Notes: generated by a model from the letters alone, not told the origin. 64,000 nucleotides of DNA from Trichostrongylus colubriformis (GCA_963978905.1 OZ022257.1:50114873-50178872); one strand, 5' to 3'; shown: positions 1 through 12,439, counted from the first letter of the stretch. Made by a program: numbers and translations.

Positions 1-1305
1 GGTAATCCAGGTCGAATATGGGAAGATCATCAAGCATGGAGGTTGACGTGTTTGATAGTATGAAAGTGAAGAGAAAACGGAATGAAACGGTCATATACCA
101 GAGAAATAATACCCCCTCCGCGCCGTTTATACTCGGTAGGAGCGGGCTGGGATAAAACAAGTGGCAGCTATTGAAGAAGGCGGCTCTTATAAAGCGTGGG
201 GGTACTCTTTGTCATCGGAAATTCCCACATATATAGTCTTCTCAGATTCATAGCTTTGCTTTGCGTGATCCACTTTAGTAGTTCTCATTACCTACATTAC
301 CCCTATCATTGCCTTTGACTAGCATCTGCAGGAAGAGGACTAAGTGCTCGTACAGAAATGGTAGTTGTTCACAATACTGCGTGATTCCTTGTTCATGATT
401 TCTTATAGATTTTGAACGTTTCAAATGGGCATTGATCAATCTCTGAATGATTTGTGGGGCGTAGAACACGCAGGAAAAGTTTTGACCTTCCCTGTCATTT
501 TTCGACGATGGGACTACCCTGTCTCTCCCAGCCCTTCCTCAGCGCTCAGTCCAACACATGGGATAAAACAGCCTATTCAGCTCCGCATTCACTACATCAT
601 AGTTTACGCGTGGGTTTCTTTGCGGTTTTCTTCATTTGTTAAATTCCTTGTTCGTGCTCTTCATATCTGCCACCCACAAAACTGAAATCCTTTTCTTCAT
701 TTCTTAAATTCCTTGGTTGTCCTCTTCGTAATGGCCACCCACAGCACCCCCTTTTTAGCTCCTCAACTGATGAATCGCTTTCCTACTTGCAATCGTGAAA
801 CGTTGTGTGGACATTGCTGTGAAACTGTCCCCCACCAATGATCATAGAAAAAACTGCTTAATATCCGTTAATCACATTATTTCCGGCATTCACTGAGCAG
901 CTTTTACTTATGATCCTGTCACAGTAATGCCTTATCTCGGGCCACCTTTACTCAGCAAATCCTTTCCTTGGCTTTTCAAAACATTGGTGAAAGAGCCGGA
1001 CATTAATTTCTGCGCTCTCAACAGAGGGTCGAGGGTCAAAAATAAGAGGTTGACCGCTTTCTTACGGGAAGAACTATACCTCCAAAAAATAACGAAGAGA
1101 GCAAATGTCTATTGTGAGATGTGAGCGAAAGAGGAAATAAGGTGCAAAATCGTAAATATCGGTAGCTTCGCTACGTCATTAACAGGTGGTCCATTTGTGT
1201 TCCTGCAAAGCTTCCCATGAAACTTCCGACTAAATATTTCTACAAGTGGATTAAAATGATGTCAAGACAAAAAAAATTGTTAGAAGCTTATTGGTGGAAA
1301 CGTTA
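1..1305. other. Left-edge stretch, no supported gene
   Basis: I see no convincing exon here. A minus-strand frame at about 290-469 is open for 64 codons and has a donor-like GTAATG, but open frames this long are expected by chance. The only clear structure is an imperfect direct duplication listed separately at 626-743. Confidence 0.4.
626..743 (+). repeat. Tandem duplication, 65-bp period, two copies
   Basis: Two copies (626-678 and 691-743) share the order TTTTCTTCATTTnTTAAATT, then CCTTGkTyGTsCTCTTC, then GCCACCCACA. They differ by a handful of substitutions, so this is an old local duplication. Confidence 0.7.
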
Positions 1306-1453
1306 GGTCGCCGTCAGACTTTGCGATTTTCCGATTGTGCGACTTTGCGGTGTCGCGGCTTCGCACGCGAAGTTGCGGCAATGCACAATCTTAAGGTCGT
1401 AGTATCGCGTGCGAAAGTGCAGCGTCGCAAAATCGCAGAGTCTGACGGCGGCC
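1306..1453. mobile_element. Harbinger-like MITE, GTCGCC family
   Basis: The ends are inverted repeats: GGTCGCCGTCAGACTTTGCG on the left and its near-complement ending in GTCTGACGGCGGCC on the right. The interior is made of short GCGAnnTTGCG words. The left flank is TTA. Related copies lie at 5328, 14639, 52075 and, as fragments, at 23273 and 33836. No coding capacity. The superfamily is inferred from the 3-bp TTA duplication seen at the 52075 copy. Confidence 0.75.
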
Positions 1454-1582
1454 TGATCCAAGTCCGGTAAGCAACGAAAACAATTATTTTTTCTACGAAT
1501 CGTAGAGTCATTTTGCAATATATCCTTCCCTGTCAAAAAAAGTAATTTTTTTAGAAAAAGAAACTGGTGATCAAAGGTCGTG

Positions 1583-1843
1583 ATGATTTTTGTGGCGATC
1601 CTTCTAGGAGCTCTCGTCAACAAGAATACCCTTCACTCCATGGAGAGATATCTACATGCATGTGTCACGGCTGCAGTGACTCTCAGCTTCATCGATGAAT
1701 TATACGGTGAGTTCAGAATAACTTTTAAGCCCATAACTAGTACGTCTTTACAGTTGCTGAAAAAAATTCTTTCAGCGATGTGGGGTTGTGGTATAGGGCG
1801 TATGCATACAATTAATGCCCTCTTTGAAACTATAAAATGGTGA
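1583..1843 (+). CDS. Candidate two-exon small secreted or membrane protein, 63 aa
   Basis: Exon 1 runs 1583-1706, the intron 1707-1775 (69 bp) and exon 2 1776-1843. The donor is G|GTGAGT, the acceptor is TTCTTTCAG, and the split codon keeps the frame open to a TGA. The ATG is followed by a short hydrophobic run (MIFVAILLGALV) that could be a signal peptide or membrane anchor. The rest has two cysteines and a glycine-rich CGIG patch. Third codon positions are richer in C/G than the flanking AT-rich DNA. I do not recognise the family. A MITE ends 130 bp upstream. It could be a chance frame with good splice signals; transcript evidence would decide. Confidence 0.3.
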   Translation: MIFVAILLGALVNKNTLHSMERYLHACVTAAVTLSFIDELYGEFRITFKPITSTSLQLLKKILSAMWGCGIGRMHTINALFETIKW

Positions 1844-3251
1844 GAAATTAAAAGATTACATGGTCCATTTCGACTGCAATCACATTACGAGTATTTCTCT
1901 CAGAAGCATATAAAAAGTGCAAAAGGTCACGACTTATGATAAGGTGGGAACGATAATGATAAGTGGGAAATCTCTTCAGACGTTGGGATTATTTTCTAGG
2001 AAATCCTGGTCGACAAAACATGATAAGCGGGGAACGATAATGATAAGTGGGAAATATCTCTAGACGTTGGGATTATTTTGTAAGCAATCCTGGTGGTAAC
2101 AAGGCTGTGTCACATAATCTGTTTGTCACTTCTCATGCACAAAAAATTTATTTTTACTGGAAAGCTCAAGGTTGCTTGATCAAGCGAACTGCGATAGTAG
2201 TGTACTAATTTCCGCGTTGAATGGCATAATTGGGTCATTACTGCGCACTTCTACACGTTCAGTAGATGACCGACACGAATTAATAACGGTTTAGCTTCAT
2301 TTTTCGATATTTCAAAAATGTCCCAATCATTCAACAATGAAATACATATTCGAGCTTCAAACTTATTTTTACTTATAACTTGAAAATTTATATTTATGCT
2401 TCAAACTTATTGCCTCAACTATGACTTATAACTTCAGGCTTCGAAAAACTATTTAGGAATTTTCATTTATTCTACAGGGGTTTGTTGTTGGGATAACAGA
2501 ACTATCTCTTCGTAATCTCTGGAAGAAAATACTGGTGCAAAGTTCGGCTGGCCCGTGGAAGTCTTTGTAAAGTCACGGAACTATAAGGCGTTCAAATACA
2601 TCTGTAATTTCATAGTTTGGCATAGTGCCTGGCGTATTCGGATGCTTCAAAATACAAATGGATAATGATTGCTAACAAACTCATTCTTTATCGTTTTCTT
2701 CACTGATCGGTACAGACCCTTAGGGCTTCACGTGGCGGGGCTCGACAATCAGCAGGTCTGGTAAATATTCCATTGTTTACACATTGGGATAAAATACAAT
2801 GAGGTTACTAAAGAAAAATAAACTATATGATGTTCTTTCTGCGAAACACATGGGGAAGGATTGCTCATGAGGGCGTCCCCGCTCGTATGACATCCAATCT
2901 CTTCGAGTGAAATCTGATACAAAACGTCAACGGCTAATGTCGATGTTCTCTAACAGCATGGCCAGCCAAAAGTAACCATATCCGCTCAAAGCAATAATAC
3001 AAATATTATGTCGGATGTCCTTTTGACGACCACGTATTGTGTTAAAAAACGATTTTCACGATTATTCTAGAGGATTAAAATTCTTCCCTAAGTACTCGTG
3101 GATCGCAAATCCTCATTAGCTAGGCTTGTGGAATTGTCAGTAATTGGTGTAGGTAAAGTCAGAAGAGACATAGTGATTGATCGTTGATGCCTTGAATTAA
3201 AAGCGCATTTCGCTATAATAACATAAGTCGATTTTCCATCTTGGAACAATA
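1844..3251. other. AT-rich stretch, no supported gene
   Basis: Apart from the 84-bp tandem duplication at 1938-2095 I see no exon, RNA gene or transposon end. Short AT-rich near-repeats of TTCAAACTTATT occur around 2355-2420. Confidence 0.4.
1938..2095 (+). repeat. Tandem duplication, 84-bp period, two copies
   Basis: Copy 1 (1938-2011, then a short spacer) and copy 2 (from 2022) share GATAATGATAAGTGGGAAAT and GACGTTGGGATTATTTT in the same order, with about 90% identity. Confidence 0.8.
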
Positions 3252-3469
3252 CATCCTTGGGTAACTAGTCAGGCTACACTCGCGTCACTCTGTTGCGCTA
3301 TCACTGCGCTACACCTGCTCAAACCCACTCTGATGCCACCCACATGAGCTCCCTTATTGGTCAACTGAGCAAAATGGGAGGCGTCCGGTGAGTTCGAGCA
3401 AGTGTAGCGCCACGATAGCGCACCGTGGTGACGCAAAAAAGGTGCAGCCTCACTAACTACCCGAGGATC
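3252..3469. mobile_element. MITE with long terminal inverted repeats (about 95 bp)
   Basis: The left arm contains GGGTAACTAGTCAGGCTACAC, then GCGTCAC and TTGCGCTATC and CGCTACACnTGCTC. The right arm carries the same words inverted, ending GTGTAGCG...GACGC...GTGCAGCCTCACTAACTACCC. No duplication of flanking DNA could be identified, so the superfamily is unknown. Confidence 0.7.
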
Positions 3470-5327
3470 CACTGCTTCAAGAAAGTAGATCGACCCATCA
3501 GATAATCGCGAAGTGTGTTCGAGTTGAATCAGCCAAGAATGCTGGCATTTCTTTTCCTTGAGCTAATTCCAATCATTAAAAATGGTCAATGCCAACATAG
3601 TATTGCGCTCTAATAGTATATGCACGCACCATCCCCTTTACGCGCGTTCAGTTCACAACTGAGGCAGTAAGGCGTTTGTCGCACGCGGTGACGCGATTCA
3701 CGTGGCACAGTAACCCATTTCGGGTGTCCTGGCCTTCCCTCATGTGCTGGTTCTTATACTTTCTTAAAAAGTGGTATACCCTTTCTCGATACACAGAAAT
3801 TATTTGGGGAACGGTCGATTCTATCGTCACGCCCATTGCGTCGCACCCCGCGCGCGGCCACTTGTGCGGAAGGTGGCGATGGAGGCATGAGCATTGAGAA
3901 TTTATTGTATTGAATGTCGTTTCAAAAAAAAACGTTCCTCTACACCATTCAATATAACCGCAACGAGTAACACGACAGTTTCTAAGCCAAATACTTTGCC
4001 CACAGTTGTTCTCTTAAATGTCAGTTCACGAAAGTTGTTGTCAGTTCCCCTTGAAGTAAATTTATCATTTAAAGAGCTATACAGAAGCTATGAACAAGAC
4101 ATAAGTGGATAAAAACTGTGAAAGAACACAGATTGTTAGCAGTTGTTTAGGCAGACGCTTTCAATGGAAGAGCCTAACCGCCATCATGATAAGACAATAC
4201 TCGACTGAATACAATGTTCTGAAAATATTATAATACATTACCAGTTATTGATCAATAGTTATTCATTGTCCCCCTTTACTATTCAAAGCCTGTTTCCTGA
4301 TATCTTGGTAGCAAGGAGTGCGACGCCGCATGCTCCGCCCACTGGGGCGGCATCGCAGTCCGGGTCACGATAAAATCGGCTCACACCCAAATTATTTGGG
4401 ACCGCAAGTTGTTATTAATGGGAGCTAACACAAGTGCTATGAGTTCGGGTCATGTAAGAATTATCACGAAAGGGAAAAGAGGACGAAAAGGGAAATAAAG
4501 AGAAAAGCAAGTGAAAAGAAGAATGCCAGAGCCGCAGACAATGAATAACGGAGACTGGCCTACGGCTGGGCGGCAATTAAACCACTGAGCTAGACGGCTG
4601 AGTCATTTGGCGAACACTCATGAAGTCATTTATCAATAACCTAAGTAGAGCGGTAAAGGTTATGAGGATTTAGATAGGTAGAGATGATATCTTATCATAA
4701 GACACATCATTTAGACGAACCACGCCTAGTGGTAAAACTGACCCTCAGGGGCAATCCACCGCAGGAAAATATTAATTTAGACGTGAGATGTCCATTATTG
4801 ATGCAATTTCATCCAACTGTCGTCATATGGCATTCAGAAAATCGTTTGTAGAAATTGGTACAAATATTGGTTCATGGGATAATTTCATAGTAGTGGCGCT
4901 TTGCAGAGGAACAACTGATGCTTAGGTGAGGAGAAAATTGGTTGACAGTAGTTAATAGATCACGTTGAAAAAAGGACTTTTTCCTGGGTGATTTATTGAG
5001 GGTTCCGATACACAATGAATTACCCGAGCCACCCACTTGCACAGAGGTAACATAAAAGCAAATTATTGATCGTTAGAAGACTTTGAATCCTTCTAAAGTG
5101 ACGTCATTTCTTTATCAATCACCATCATAGCTTCCACTATACCAACGTACTATAATGCAATTATAGGTTTGTATTGGGATATGCGCTATAGCAACCCTTC
5201 AATCTTTCTTACATTTCTAGCAAAATATTCAAAAAGTATCGAACAAATAAATATTTGTACAACGTAAATAATTGATAAAGTCAGTTTGGATTCACATATC
5301 ACGATTACAATAACCCCATGTGCGTCA
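3470..5327. other. No supported gene; one tRNA-like fragment
   Basis: The stretch has no convincing exon. On the minus strand at 4582-4594 there is a good tRNA A-box (TCTAGCTCAGTGG) but no matching B-box, so it looks like a decayed tRNA-derived SINE. A short GC-rich inverted repeat lies near 4320-4360. Confidence 0.35.
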
Positions 5328-5472
5328 GGCAGCCGTCAGACTTTGCGATTTTGCGATTCTGCGATTTTGCGGCATCGCACTTCCGCACGCAATACTACGA
5401 TCTTGAGATTGTGCGATGTCGCAGAATCGCGAATCGCAGAGTCGCAAAATCGCAAAGTCCGTTGGGGCGGCC
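5328..5472. mobile_element. Harbinger-like MITE, GTCGCC family
   Basis: The termini GGCAGCCGTCAGACTTTGCG and GCAAAGTCCGTTGGGGCGGCC are inverted. The flanks are TCA (left) and TTA (right), matching a TNA 3-bp duplication with one change. The interior is a string of GCGATTyTGCGA words that give a strong hairpin. Confidence 0.75.
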
Positions 5473-5788
5473 TTAGCGCTGCTGCTGCTACCAACCACAT
5501 CTTTGGATGGGCGGAGCTCAGCATTCCAACACGTTCTGGGCGGCCTCGGTGCTTTCATGGCTCGCTCTCGCGCTGCGATGGTATTGAAACCCTGCGTTGT
5601 AGCTTGTGAGGACTGAGGGACGTCGCTTTACCTCACTTTAACTATATCTGATCACGTATGTTCTCTATCCATTGTAAGTCGCGGTTGCGTAATCAGCGAA
5701 TTCGCTCAAGACTAGCGCGTAGTTGCACACGGACTTTGTAGAAGCGCGAGATCGTATACAGACCTTTTTCAGTTGTTTTTTATTTATT

Positions 5789-6205
5789 TACATGACTCAG
5801 TCATTGAATAACATTCTAGCTCAAGAGAAATTCGACAAAGTAGATACAGTAAGAGTGCCGGGTGACATTTTTGGATTGCTGCTTGGTCTAGGGTGTGTAT
5901 CGTTACGTCTAAAAATCGCGTTGCGATGTCGCACTCGCGACGCCATCAGTACGACTTGCCGCAGTCGGTTAAAATTGCGCTCAGAATGCAATCGGCTGGT
6001 TCCCTGAAGGACCTTTGTAGATTGCAGGTGGGAAGCTTCGGAAGTTCGCCTATGTTATGATTGTTGTTGTTTCAACAGATAAAACAACACACTTGCGACG
6101 TCGGTCGCCGCGGGCGGCTGCTCGATTTTTAGACGTAACGATACACATCCCTTGGTCCAGCTTTTGGAGCGATTAACGCGGAAGAGGAAGCACGAGGAAG
6201 ATGAT
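5789..6205 (+). pseudogene. Small ORF interrupted by a MITE
   Basis: The bases on the two sides of the element at 5891-6150 read as one frame if the element and one copy of its 9-bp duplication are removed. The frame runs from an ATG near 5791 (MTQSLNN...) through GDIFGLLLG, crosses the site, and continues as PAFGAINAEEEARGR to a stop at about 6205, roughly 46 codons in all. I do not recognise the product. An internal GTAAGA could be a donor, so the first part may be an exon end instead. Coding status before the insertion is inference. Confidence 0.2.
5891..6150. mobile_element. Mutator-like MITE, 260 bp, 9-bp duplication
   Basis: The ends are GGGTGTGTATCGTTACGTCT and the inverted AGACGTAACGATACACATCC. 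It is flanked by CTTGGTCTA (5882-5890) and CTTGGTCCA (6151-6159), a 9-bp duplication with one change. The internal sequence (GGCGyCATCAGTACGACTTG, ATTGCAGGTkGG) is shared with the elements at 10248 and 31176. Confidence 0.85.
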
Positions 6206-7962
6206 TCCGTACGTACATAGGCCCCGAAATGTATTGGAAATCTGATGAATCCATTTTAATTACAAGGTGGTATGCCCAAACTGCCCATCAGCAGGCCACT
6301 GATGGGCAGTTTGCTGTTTTCGTTCAGTTTTTCCTGGCGCTTCATTAAATTTGTACGATTCAATGTTATACAAGTGGAAAAGATCATACTGGTATGACAG
6401 CAAAAAAAAGCGGAGCTACAGAGTCTGGAAGGAAAGGAAATTGATTTTTCAAAAAAAAGACATAAACGGCTCATTGAAGAAGCAGCGATGCGTAAGAAAG
6501 CCTTCCTCTAAATGTGTGTATGTACTCGAGTCAGTAGGGCTGTCATATAAAAAAACAGCGAGGTATTTGTGTCAAGGAGGCAAATCATGCGCACACAAAG
6601 ATGTTGTTGTGATCCCTTGAAAGATGTCTGTGATTGCCATAACAGTCAACAACAACAAATTCACGACAGATACCGAAGAAAAGATTCAGGTTTCCTTGAG
6701 TAAGTGAGCTGTCTTTTGAAAAAAATTGCAATAATCCTAGAAAAGTTATAGAAGGGAACTGCATTTGGCGTTGATCAGTATTTTTGGAATGCGCCATACT
6801 TTCCATTTTCATTAAAAATCGTAGCGATAGTTGAAACTCACTTGCACATGCGAGAGCCGGCTGGGAGATTTGTGAAAGTCAGGGGGGAGGGGTAGGAGGG
6901 TTTGCTAGCTCTGGACGGACTCTGATCTACGTCGAGGGAAGTGCAGTGACAAATCCTGCCGCCCACACTCACTTGGTACAGGAAATTCTAGGATCTAAAT
7001 TTCGAAAATGGAACATAAATGGAGAACAGCTCAAAGATTGGGTCATCCATGAAAGTCCTTATTTATCGATACGTAGTGATGATGTAGAGAGCCTTCTCTT
7101 CCATCTCCTATGTTCCCCATTAGTGAACTTGAATGGCTTTTCCTCGAGTGGTTCGTCAAGGTGCTGCGTATTGATACATTTGTTTGTTTATTTGTTTATT
7201 TGTATGCGCCAGAAGGCGCGCCAGAGAACAGGAAAAAGGCTAAACCAAGCAAAAAAAGTAAGGTTGGTTAGGAAGACCGACGCCCAATTTCTGCGCAGTT
7301 AAAGGCGGTAGTATATAAAAAAAGTACATAGTCTCTAGTCGTTTAACCGTCGGATCATGGTAGAACTCAATAACCGAAAAAAACATGAGGGTTATGCTCG
7401 ATGGGAAACAGGTCCTCCTTTCGAACCAGACGCAACCACGAGTAGGATCCAAGTCCTATACCTGCACCAGTCGGCAATGGTGCCCTTACGCCACAATAGG
7501 GGGTATGGGAGTTTGTCTGAACTAGATAAAAAAATTTCCGTGAGCGGATTGGTCATGTAGGGCATTAATAATCCACGCGTAATACGCTATAAATTACCGC
7601 ATTCATTGCTGAAATTTGCCGGAGGGACGTTCGCGGTTTCGATGAGTTCTATGGGCTACCTGACTTGGCATCATCGAAAATAAAGAAATGGTTTATGGTA
7701 TGAGAATGGTGATAGATTTATTAAGATTCTTGATGCCAAGCTATTCTTATAATTTTGGCCGAAGTAGGATCTCGGCTAGTAAGTGATGGGAATCGAGCAA
7801 GCGTTAGGTTATCCGAAATGAAAAGAAAGAGAATAGAATAGCCGGTGGAATAGGGATAGAGTAGATGCGCCATACATACACTCGAGTTCTACATGAGAAG
7901 CGATGAAGATATGAAATCATTATATAGCATTATATATTATATCTTTATAGCTGAACGGAGGT
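6160..7962. other. No supported gene; hairpin and a dispersed repeat
   Basis: A perfect 15-bp inverted repeat (CAAACTGCCCATCAG with its complement, 6277-6313) has a 7-base loop. A repeat at 7186-7330 is shared with 30715-30850. A frame at about 6946-7200 (+) is open and begins after an acceptor-like TTGGTACAG, but nothing else supports it. Confidence 0.4.
7186..7330 (+). repeat. Dispersed repeat shared with 30715-30850
   Basis: Both copies run: T-rich lead, TGTATGCGCC, a GC hairpin ending in GCGCC, then CAGA..A..AAAAA, an A-rich middle, then GACrCCCAATTyT. About 70% identity over 130 bp by eye. Origin unknown. Confidence 0.6.
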
Positions 7963-8230
7963 GACAGGTGGCGCACACCTCAACTCTCATGGTGCGGGGA
8001 TCAAATCCCGCATTAACGCTCGCCCAGGCTAGTCGAGACTTCCATCCCTTCGGAGTCCGTAAATTGGTACCAGACTCGTCTGAAAGAATAAAAGCACTGA
8101 GTTATACATCGGCTGGTCCCCGCTAATCATCGTATAGGCCAAACCGCATTCACTCGCCACCACGATTGTGATTGGGAGTAAAATGTGCGGCACATCCCTT
8201 AGAAGTAATTGATTGAAGCCAAGAACTTTA
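7963..8230 (+). repeat. SINE-like dispersed repeat (GGTGCGGG family), copy 1
   Basis: It contains a B-box-like GGGGATCAAATCCCG (7996-8010) about 30 bases after TGGCGCACAC, then GTACCAGACTCGTnTG, TACATCGGCTGG and CCGCATTCACTCG. The same order recurs at 25240-25475, partly at 46590-46765, and as a fragment on the minus strand at 51294-51365. tRNA derivation is inferred from the box-like words only. Confidence 0.6.
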
Positions 8231-8290
8231 TTTCTTTACCACCTGCCAATGTTTACTTCAGCGTGCTGATCCTGCTAGTCCTTGTACTGA

Positions 8291-8669
8291 TCAACCACTC
8301 GATGAGTGCAGATTTTGATGGGTGTGAAAAAGTAACTGAACCGAAGAATTAAGAGATGACGCTTTTGACTCGAGAATTTTCTCCGTGGAAACCATGTTGA
8401 TGGACTGCTGATTTTTAATCCCTTTCATTAGTGAATACATAGGGTGTAATTCAGAAAATCCTGTAAATTTGCCCCGGCATTCCAAGTAAAAATCGTCGCT
8501 TGTTGATTATCTGCGCCATTGCCATCTCCGGTGCCCAGCCATTCAATCGCACCATCTCATTTCCATCCGGCAGCAGCAGACAGAGATAAGTACACATTGC
8601 CGGATAGGAAGCTGACATTCGAGCGCCCTTCTCATGTACTAGGAAGCCGAGCTCATAAGGGCAAATCAA
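8291..8669 (-). CDS. Candidate minus-strand coding fragment in two frames
   Basis: One frame is open from 8669 to 8451 (72 codons, containing ARMSASYPAMCTYLCLLL and GWAPEMAMAQIINKRRF) and the adjacent frame from 8485 to 8291 (64 codons, containing GFSELHPMYSLMKG) to a stop. Both look protein-like. They could be joined at the acceptor-like TTTACAG in the overlap or by a frameshift. There is no recognised domain and no clear start. Frames of this length also occur by chance. Confidence 0.18.
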
Positions 8670-8689
8670 GGTTTCGTATAGGATGTGAT

Positions 8690-10238
8690 AGGCTCAGATC
8701 CACGTGAGGTGTTCCCGACAAGGCACCAGGGAACTTGTAAAGTACCACACGACAAAAAAGGAAAGGCTGTTTTATTATTATTTAATTGAGGAAGTTGATA
8801 TTATGAATAGGCCGTGCTCCATATAAACCTGGTGAATTGCGATGTCAGATGTCGCCAGGTCACCTCCTTCTGGACAGAGGCAATTTTGACACAAATTAGA
8901 AAATACTAAAGTTTTTTAGAATCTGTCAAAATTCTATGGAGATATTCTTCTGAAACGAAATTTTTTTATCATTTTTTGTTTATTGATTTCTTCATATATC
9001 TACCGATACCCGGAAATCTGTGCTAAATAACCAGAAGGAATAACTTAATTGGCAAATCGCTTAGCCTCAGGGAATTTGATAGAAAACCCTTTTGCAGAAT
9101 AAATACTGAATCTGTCAGGCTACACGTGAATAGCCGTTAATGAGGAGGGAGGGGGAAGGGGGGGGGGGGCATTGAGAGTTCCAGCGTGCAGTCTAGAAAT
9201 TAAAACCGGCTTTCGAAAAAAAACTAAAATAATAGTGCAACCAGGTGTGAAACGTCAAGAAAGTGGCTACCATCTGTTCCTGACCGCTCATAATGTGTAT
9301 GAGAGCTTTCTTTTGAGAACACTGTAAGAACTACATGAAAAAAAAACTGTTGCACTCATGTGTAATTCCATTATATTAATGTGTCTGCCCGTGTCAGTGG
9401 TACACTCGAGCTCTGTCATTTCGTTTCGAAGTAAATTGAAGAAAATCATGACTGATAAAGGTTGGTTCTAGTTGTTTGAACAGGGCTAGAAACCATTCGG
9501 GCAACTCGCTTGACTAAGAACAGAAGCTAAAGTTTCATCTTGCAGGTTCGGAAGCGAAATCCTTGTTATAGTTCTCGCTGTATTTTCCTTCAGTCAATGT
9601 ATTTTCCATTTCCATCATACGATCTAATTTATAACTATGTCCTTGCTTGTGTTCACAGTTCTAGATTCTGTAACGGCTTTTTCCTCTCAAGCTGATAGGT
9701 GGGTCTTGGTGGGGTTGGCGGACCAACTAAGATGGTATCCGGAGCCGTATAATACTTGGAGCGACTTGCAGTGTTGGCGGGCCAGTGCCCTTCACCACCA
9801 AGTACCCCCACCTTACGTCAGACTCTCACCCCTTCAATGTTTGAGTTAAGTTGTTTAAGCCACTTACTTTTCTTGTTTGTTTTTCTTTGAGTGTTTTTTT
9901 TATGTCGGGGATCGTTTTGTTGCAGTTTTAATGCGATATTGTATGCCTTGCCTTGTGGACCCGATAATAAATAGTTAAAAATAGTTAAATGGAAATTTTT
10001 ACGAAATATCCCAGAGGTACAATTTTTGGCGTAATTACAATAATGTAGTTGTAACGTATTTCTATCATTATGTAGTTTTTTCCGCTTTCAAATCACGCCT
10101 TTGATGGCTGACAAGAGCAGGCCCTTTTTGAGCCGACTTATGTACATATTGTCGGAACGCCACTCACTGTCCTGTGACAGCGCGACTAGTAGGTGACCAA
10201 GAAGTCGATGGGAATGACTCGACTTCAAGAGGTGATTC
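8690..10238. other. No supported gene; poly-G tract and short ORF
   Basis: A purine tract with 12 consecutive G lies at 9142-9169. A 70-codon ATG frame at 9637-9849 begins with a mildly hydrophobic stretch (MSLLVFTVLDSVTAF) but overlaps an inverted repeat (GGTGGGTCTTGGTGGGG against CCACCAAGTACCCCCACC), so it is more likely repeat than gene. Confidence 0.35.
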
Positions 10239-10247
10239 GACGAAAAC

Positions 10248-10499
10248 GGGTACGATTCGATTGGTCGAATTTTCGCTACGCGGCGTCGCACTCACGGTGC
10301 CATCGGCACGTCTTGCTGCCGTCGGTTGGAATTCCGCTCAGTATGCAGTGGGCTGGTATCGTGAGGGACCTTCGAAGATTGCAGGTTGGAGACTTCGGAA
10401 GTTCTTATATGATGTGGTTGTTGCTGTTTCAACGAATAAAGCCACAAACAAGCACTTGCCGCGGCGCTCGCGCCAAGTTCGACCAATCGACCCCCACCC
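10248..10499. mobile_element. Mutator-like MITE, 252 bp
   Basis: The termini GGGTACGATTCGATTGGTCG and CGACCAATCGACCCCCACCC are inverted. The flanks GACGAAAAC (10239-10247) and GATGAGGAC (10500-10508) match at 6 of 9 positions and all three differences are transitions, as expected for an old 9-bp duplication. The interior is homologous to the 5891 and 31176 elements. Confidence 0.75.
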
Positions 10500-10508
10500 G
10501 ATGAGGAC

Positions 10509-12439
10509 CTATGGGGGAAGCGCAATATTTAACTACCCTTTCACTATTGATTTTGATATTTTTGATTTTCGATAGCCGCAGCCGGTGATGTTAAAATTAG
10601 CAGCCGTCAAAAATAAAAGCAAATCAGATCATCACCTGTAACAAATCAAATCATCATTTGTAACTATCCTATCCTTTCACTAGTTTGAAGGATTCAGAAA
10701 TGAGAATTTCGGTTATCCCGTGAAAGTTCTGTCAAAAACATCTGTAAAAAAGTAGCCGCAGACGTGGTGAATGATTTCTTTTAAAGGCAGTCAATCACGA
10801 TAATTTGGTCGACTATGAAAAATGAGGGTATAGGTACGTAAGGTGTATAAAGTACATAAGATGGCTGCGTAAGATAAAGAAAATTAGCCAAAAGTCTGAG
10901 AAACAGGGTTTCTATTCTACCCGTTTATTTTGGTAGTGGACGTGTTTTCTCACTTGCATTGCTGAAGTATCGATTGGAGGATCATACTAATTTGTGACCT
11001 GTGGCGGCCTCATGCTGCACATGACCCGCTCATTTAGGGGCACTACCCTGAAAAATACACAAAAAAACAGGATCTTTAGAGGCGTCGGCGGCGTGCATAA
11101 AGCCTTGTTGAGTTCTTATGCACCATATACCATCAACTTGTACTCCAGGCACTCCTTTATAGGATCCATTTCCTCTTTTCTGATCGATCAGTCACACAGT
11201 CGTGGCGAATTTAGGAGTCCTCCACATTAAGAACTTTATAAACATGCGCCTGCTGCGTGTAAAATGCCCCCTCCACAGTTCGGTCACAATAATCAAAACC
11301 ACAGGTGAACAGCTGTTTTAAGTGATCAGTGCAGAAATTATGAACAGCTGGCGTCCTTATTCCACCCTACACCAATTGTCTCGTGATACTTTCCAAAACT
11401 GATTCAAGTGAATCGTTCCCTTTTTCGATAAGATAAAGGAGTCGAAGAGGATTGCTCAAGTTTCAGGGCTCGAGAACGAGCGAGCAACCGGAGCGTTCAG
11501 GCCATTTTAGTGGATGAAATTCACTGCTCGTCTTTCAAGTAGACTGCCATTGTCACTATCGCAGTGCGTGGGATCCTTTGTACGAGCCTGTAGTCTCTCC
11601 CTCACTTTTCTCGTACCCCTTTTTTGGAGTACGTTTCCATATGATTCGCCAGTTTCGTTATAAAACCTCTGTATGGTGACAGCATTCTTCCTCTCCTTTC
11701 CTTATTCAGAGTCTAATGAGCGCCTCTACTTTGCACCATACCCAGCGCTGGTCATAGGTGTGCCTCTTAAGTAGGTAACTCGGACGGCCAATCGCAAAAA
11801 TCCACTTTAATCCAAATCGGAAGTGTTGGTATAATTGCAGGTAACGCTCCGACCACCCACAGGTGCCGCATACTCGACCGGTCATGAACCTAGCCCTCCG
11901 ATTAGTGCTGCCGGAAAGGCAGGTGTCAGCTCTGAGGGTGAGGGAAGTCCTCCCAAAGAAGGAATTTGCTGATCTGGAGGTATGCTCGCAAAACGGTGAA
12001 GAGTTGGGGACCAATGCTTAAGTCGAATTGGACAATAAAAGGTTACATAAATATTTTCAATGGCTCTCATCTAAATAAGAAATGACGAAGCTCAATCGGC
12101 ACGGGTGCTCACAAAATGAGATTTTAAAGTAGCTAAAGAAATGTTGTAATTGCTTCGCATTGAAGTAGAGCTTCAGAGAGGAACATGTTTGGAAAAAAAA
12201 GCCAGTGTCAGAATACGCGACTCATTAAACTGGCGTGCGAAACTTCATTATAATGAATCTCATATAAATAATGGCAGGAAATGAAATAATTAGTAACTAT
12301 TAAATTACACTGATCAGCTTATGTTGGTATTGACGCCTTTGATTCATCTGCTCTGGGGAAGTTGAACTTTATGCATCGCACGATGTAGGATCTTGCGACA
12401 ATATCCTTGCTGCAGCCCAGTAATTCAAATAATAATTGA
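10509..12439. other. No supported gene
   Basis: Around 11700-12070 several frames on both strands are open at once, including 102 codons on the minus strand. This reflects composition rather than a gene; no splice or domain evidence was found. Confidence 0.35.

Noticed and set aside
7352..7450. B-box-like GGTTCGAAAGG on the minus strand
   Set aside because: No A-box at the right distance and no cloverleaf.
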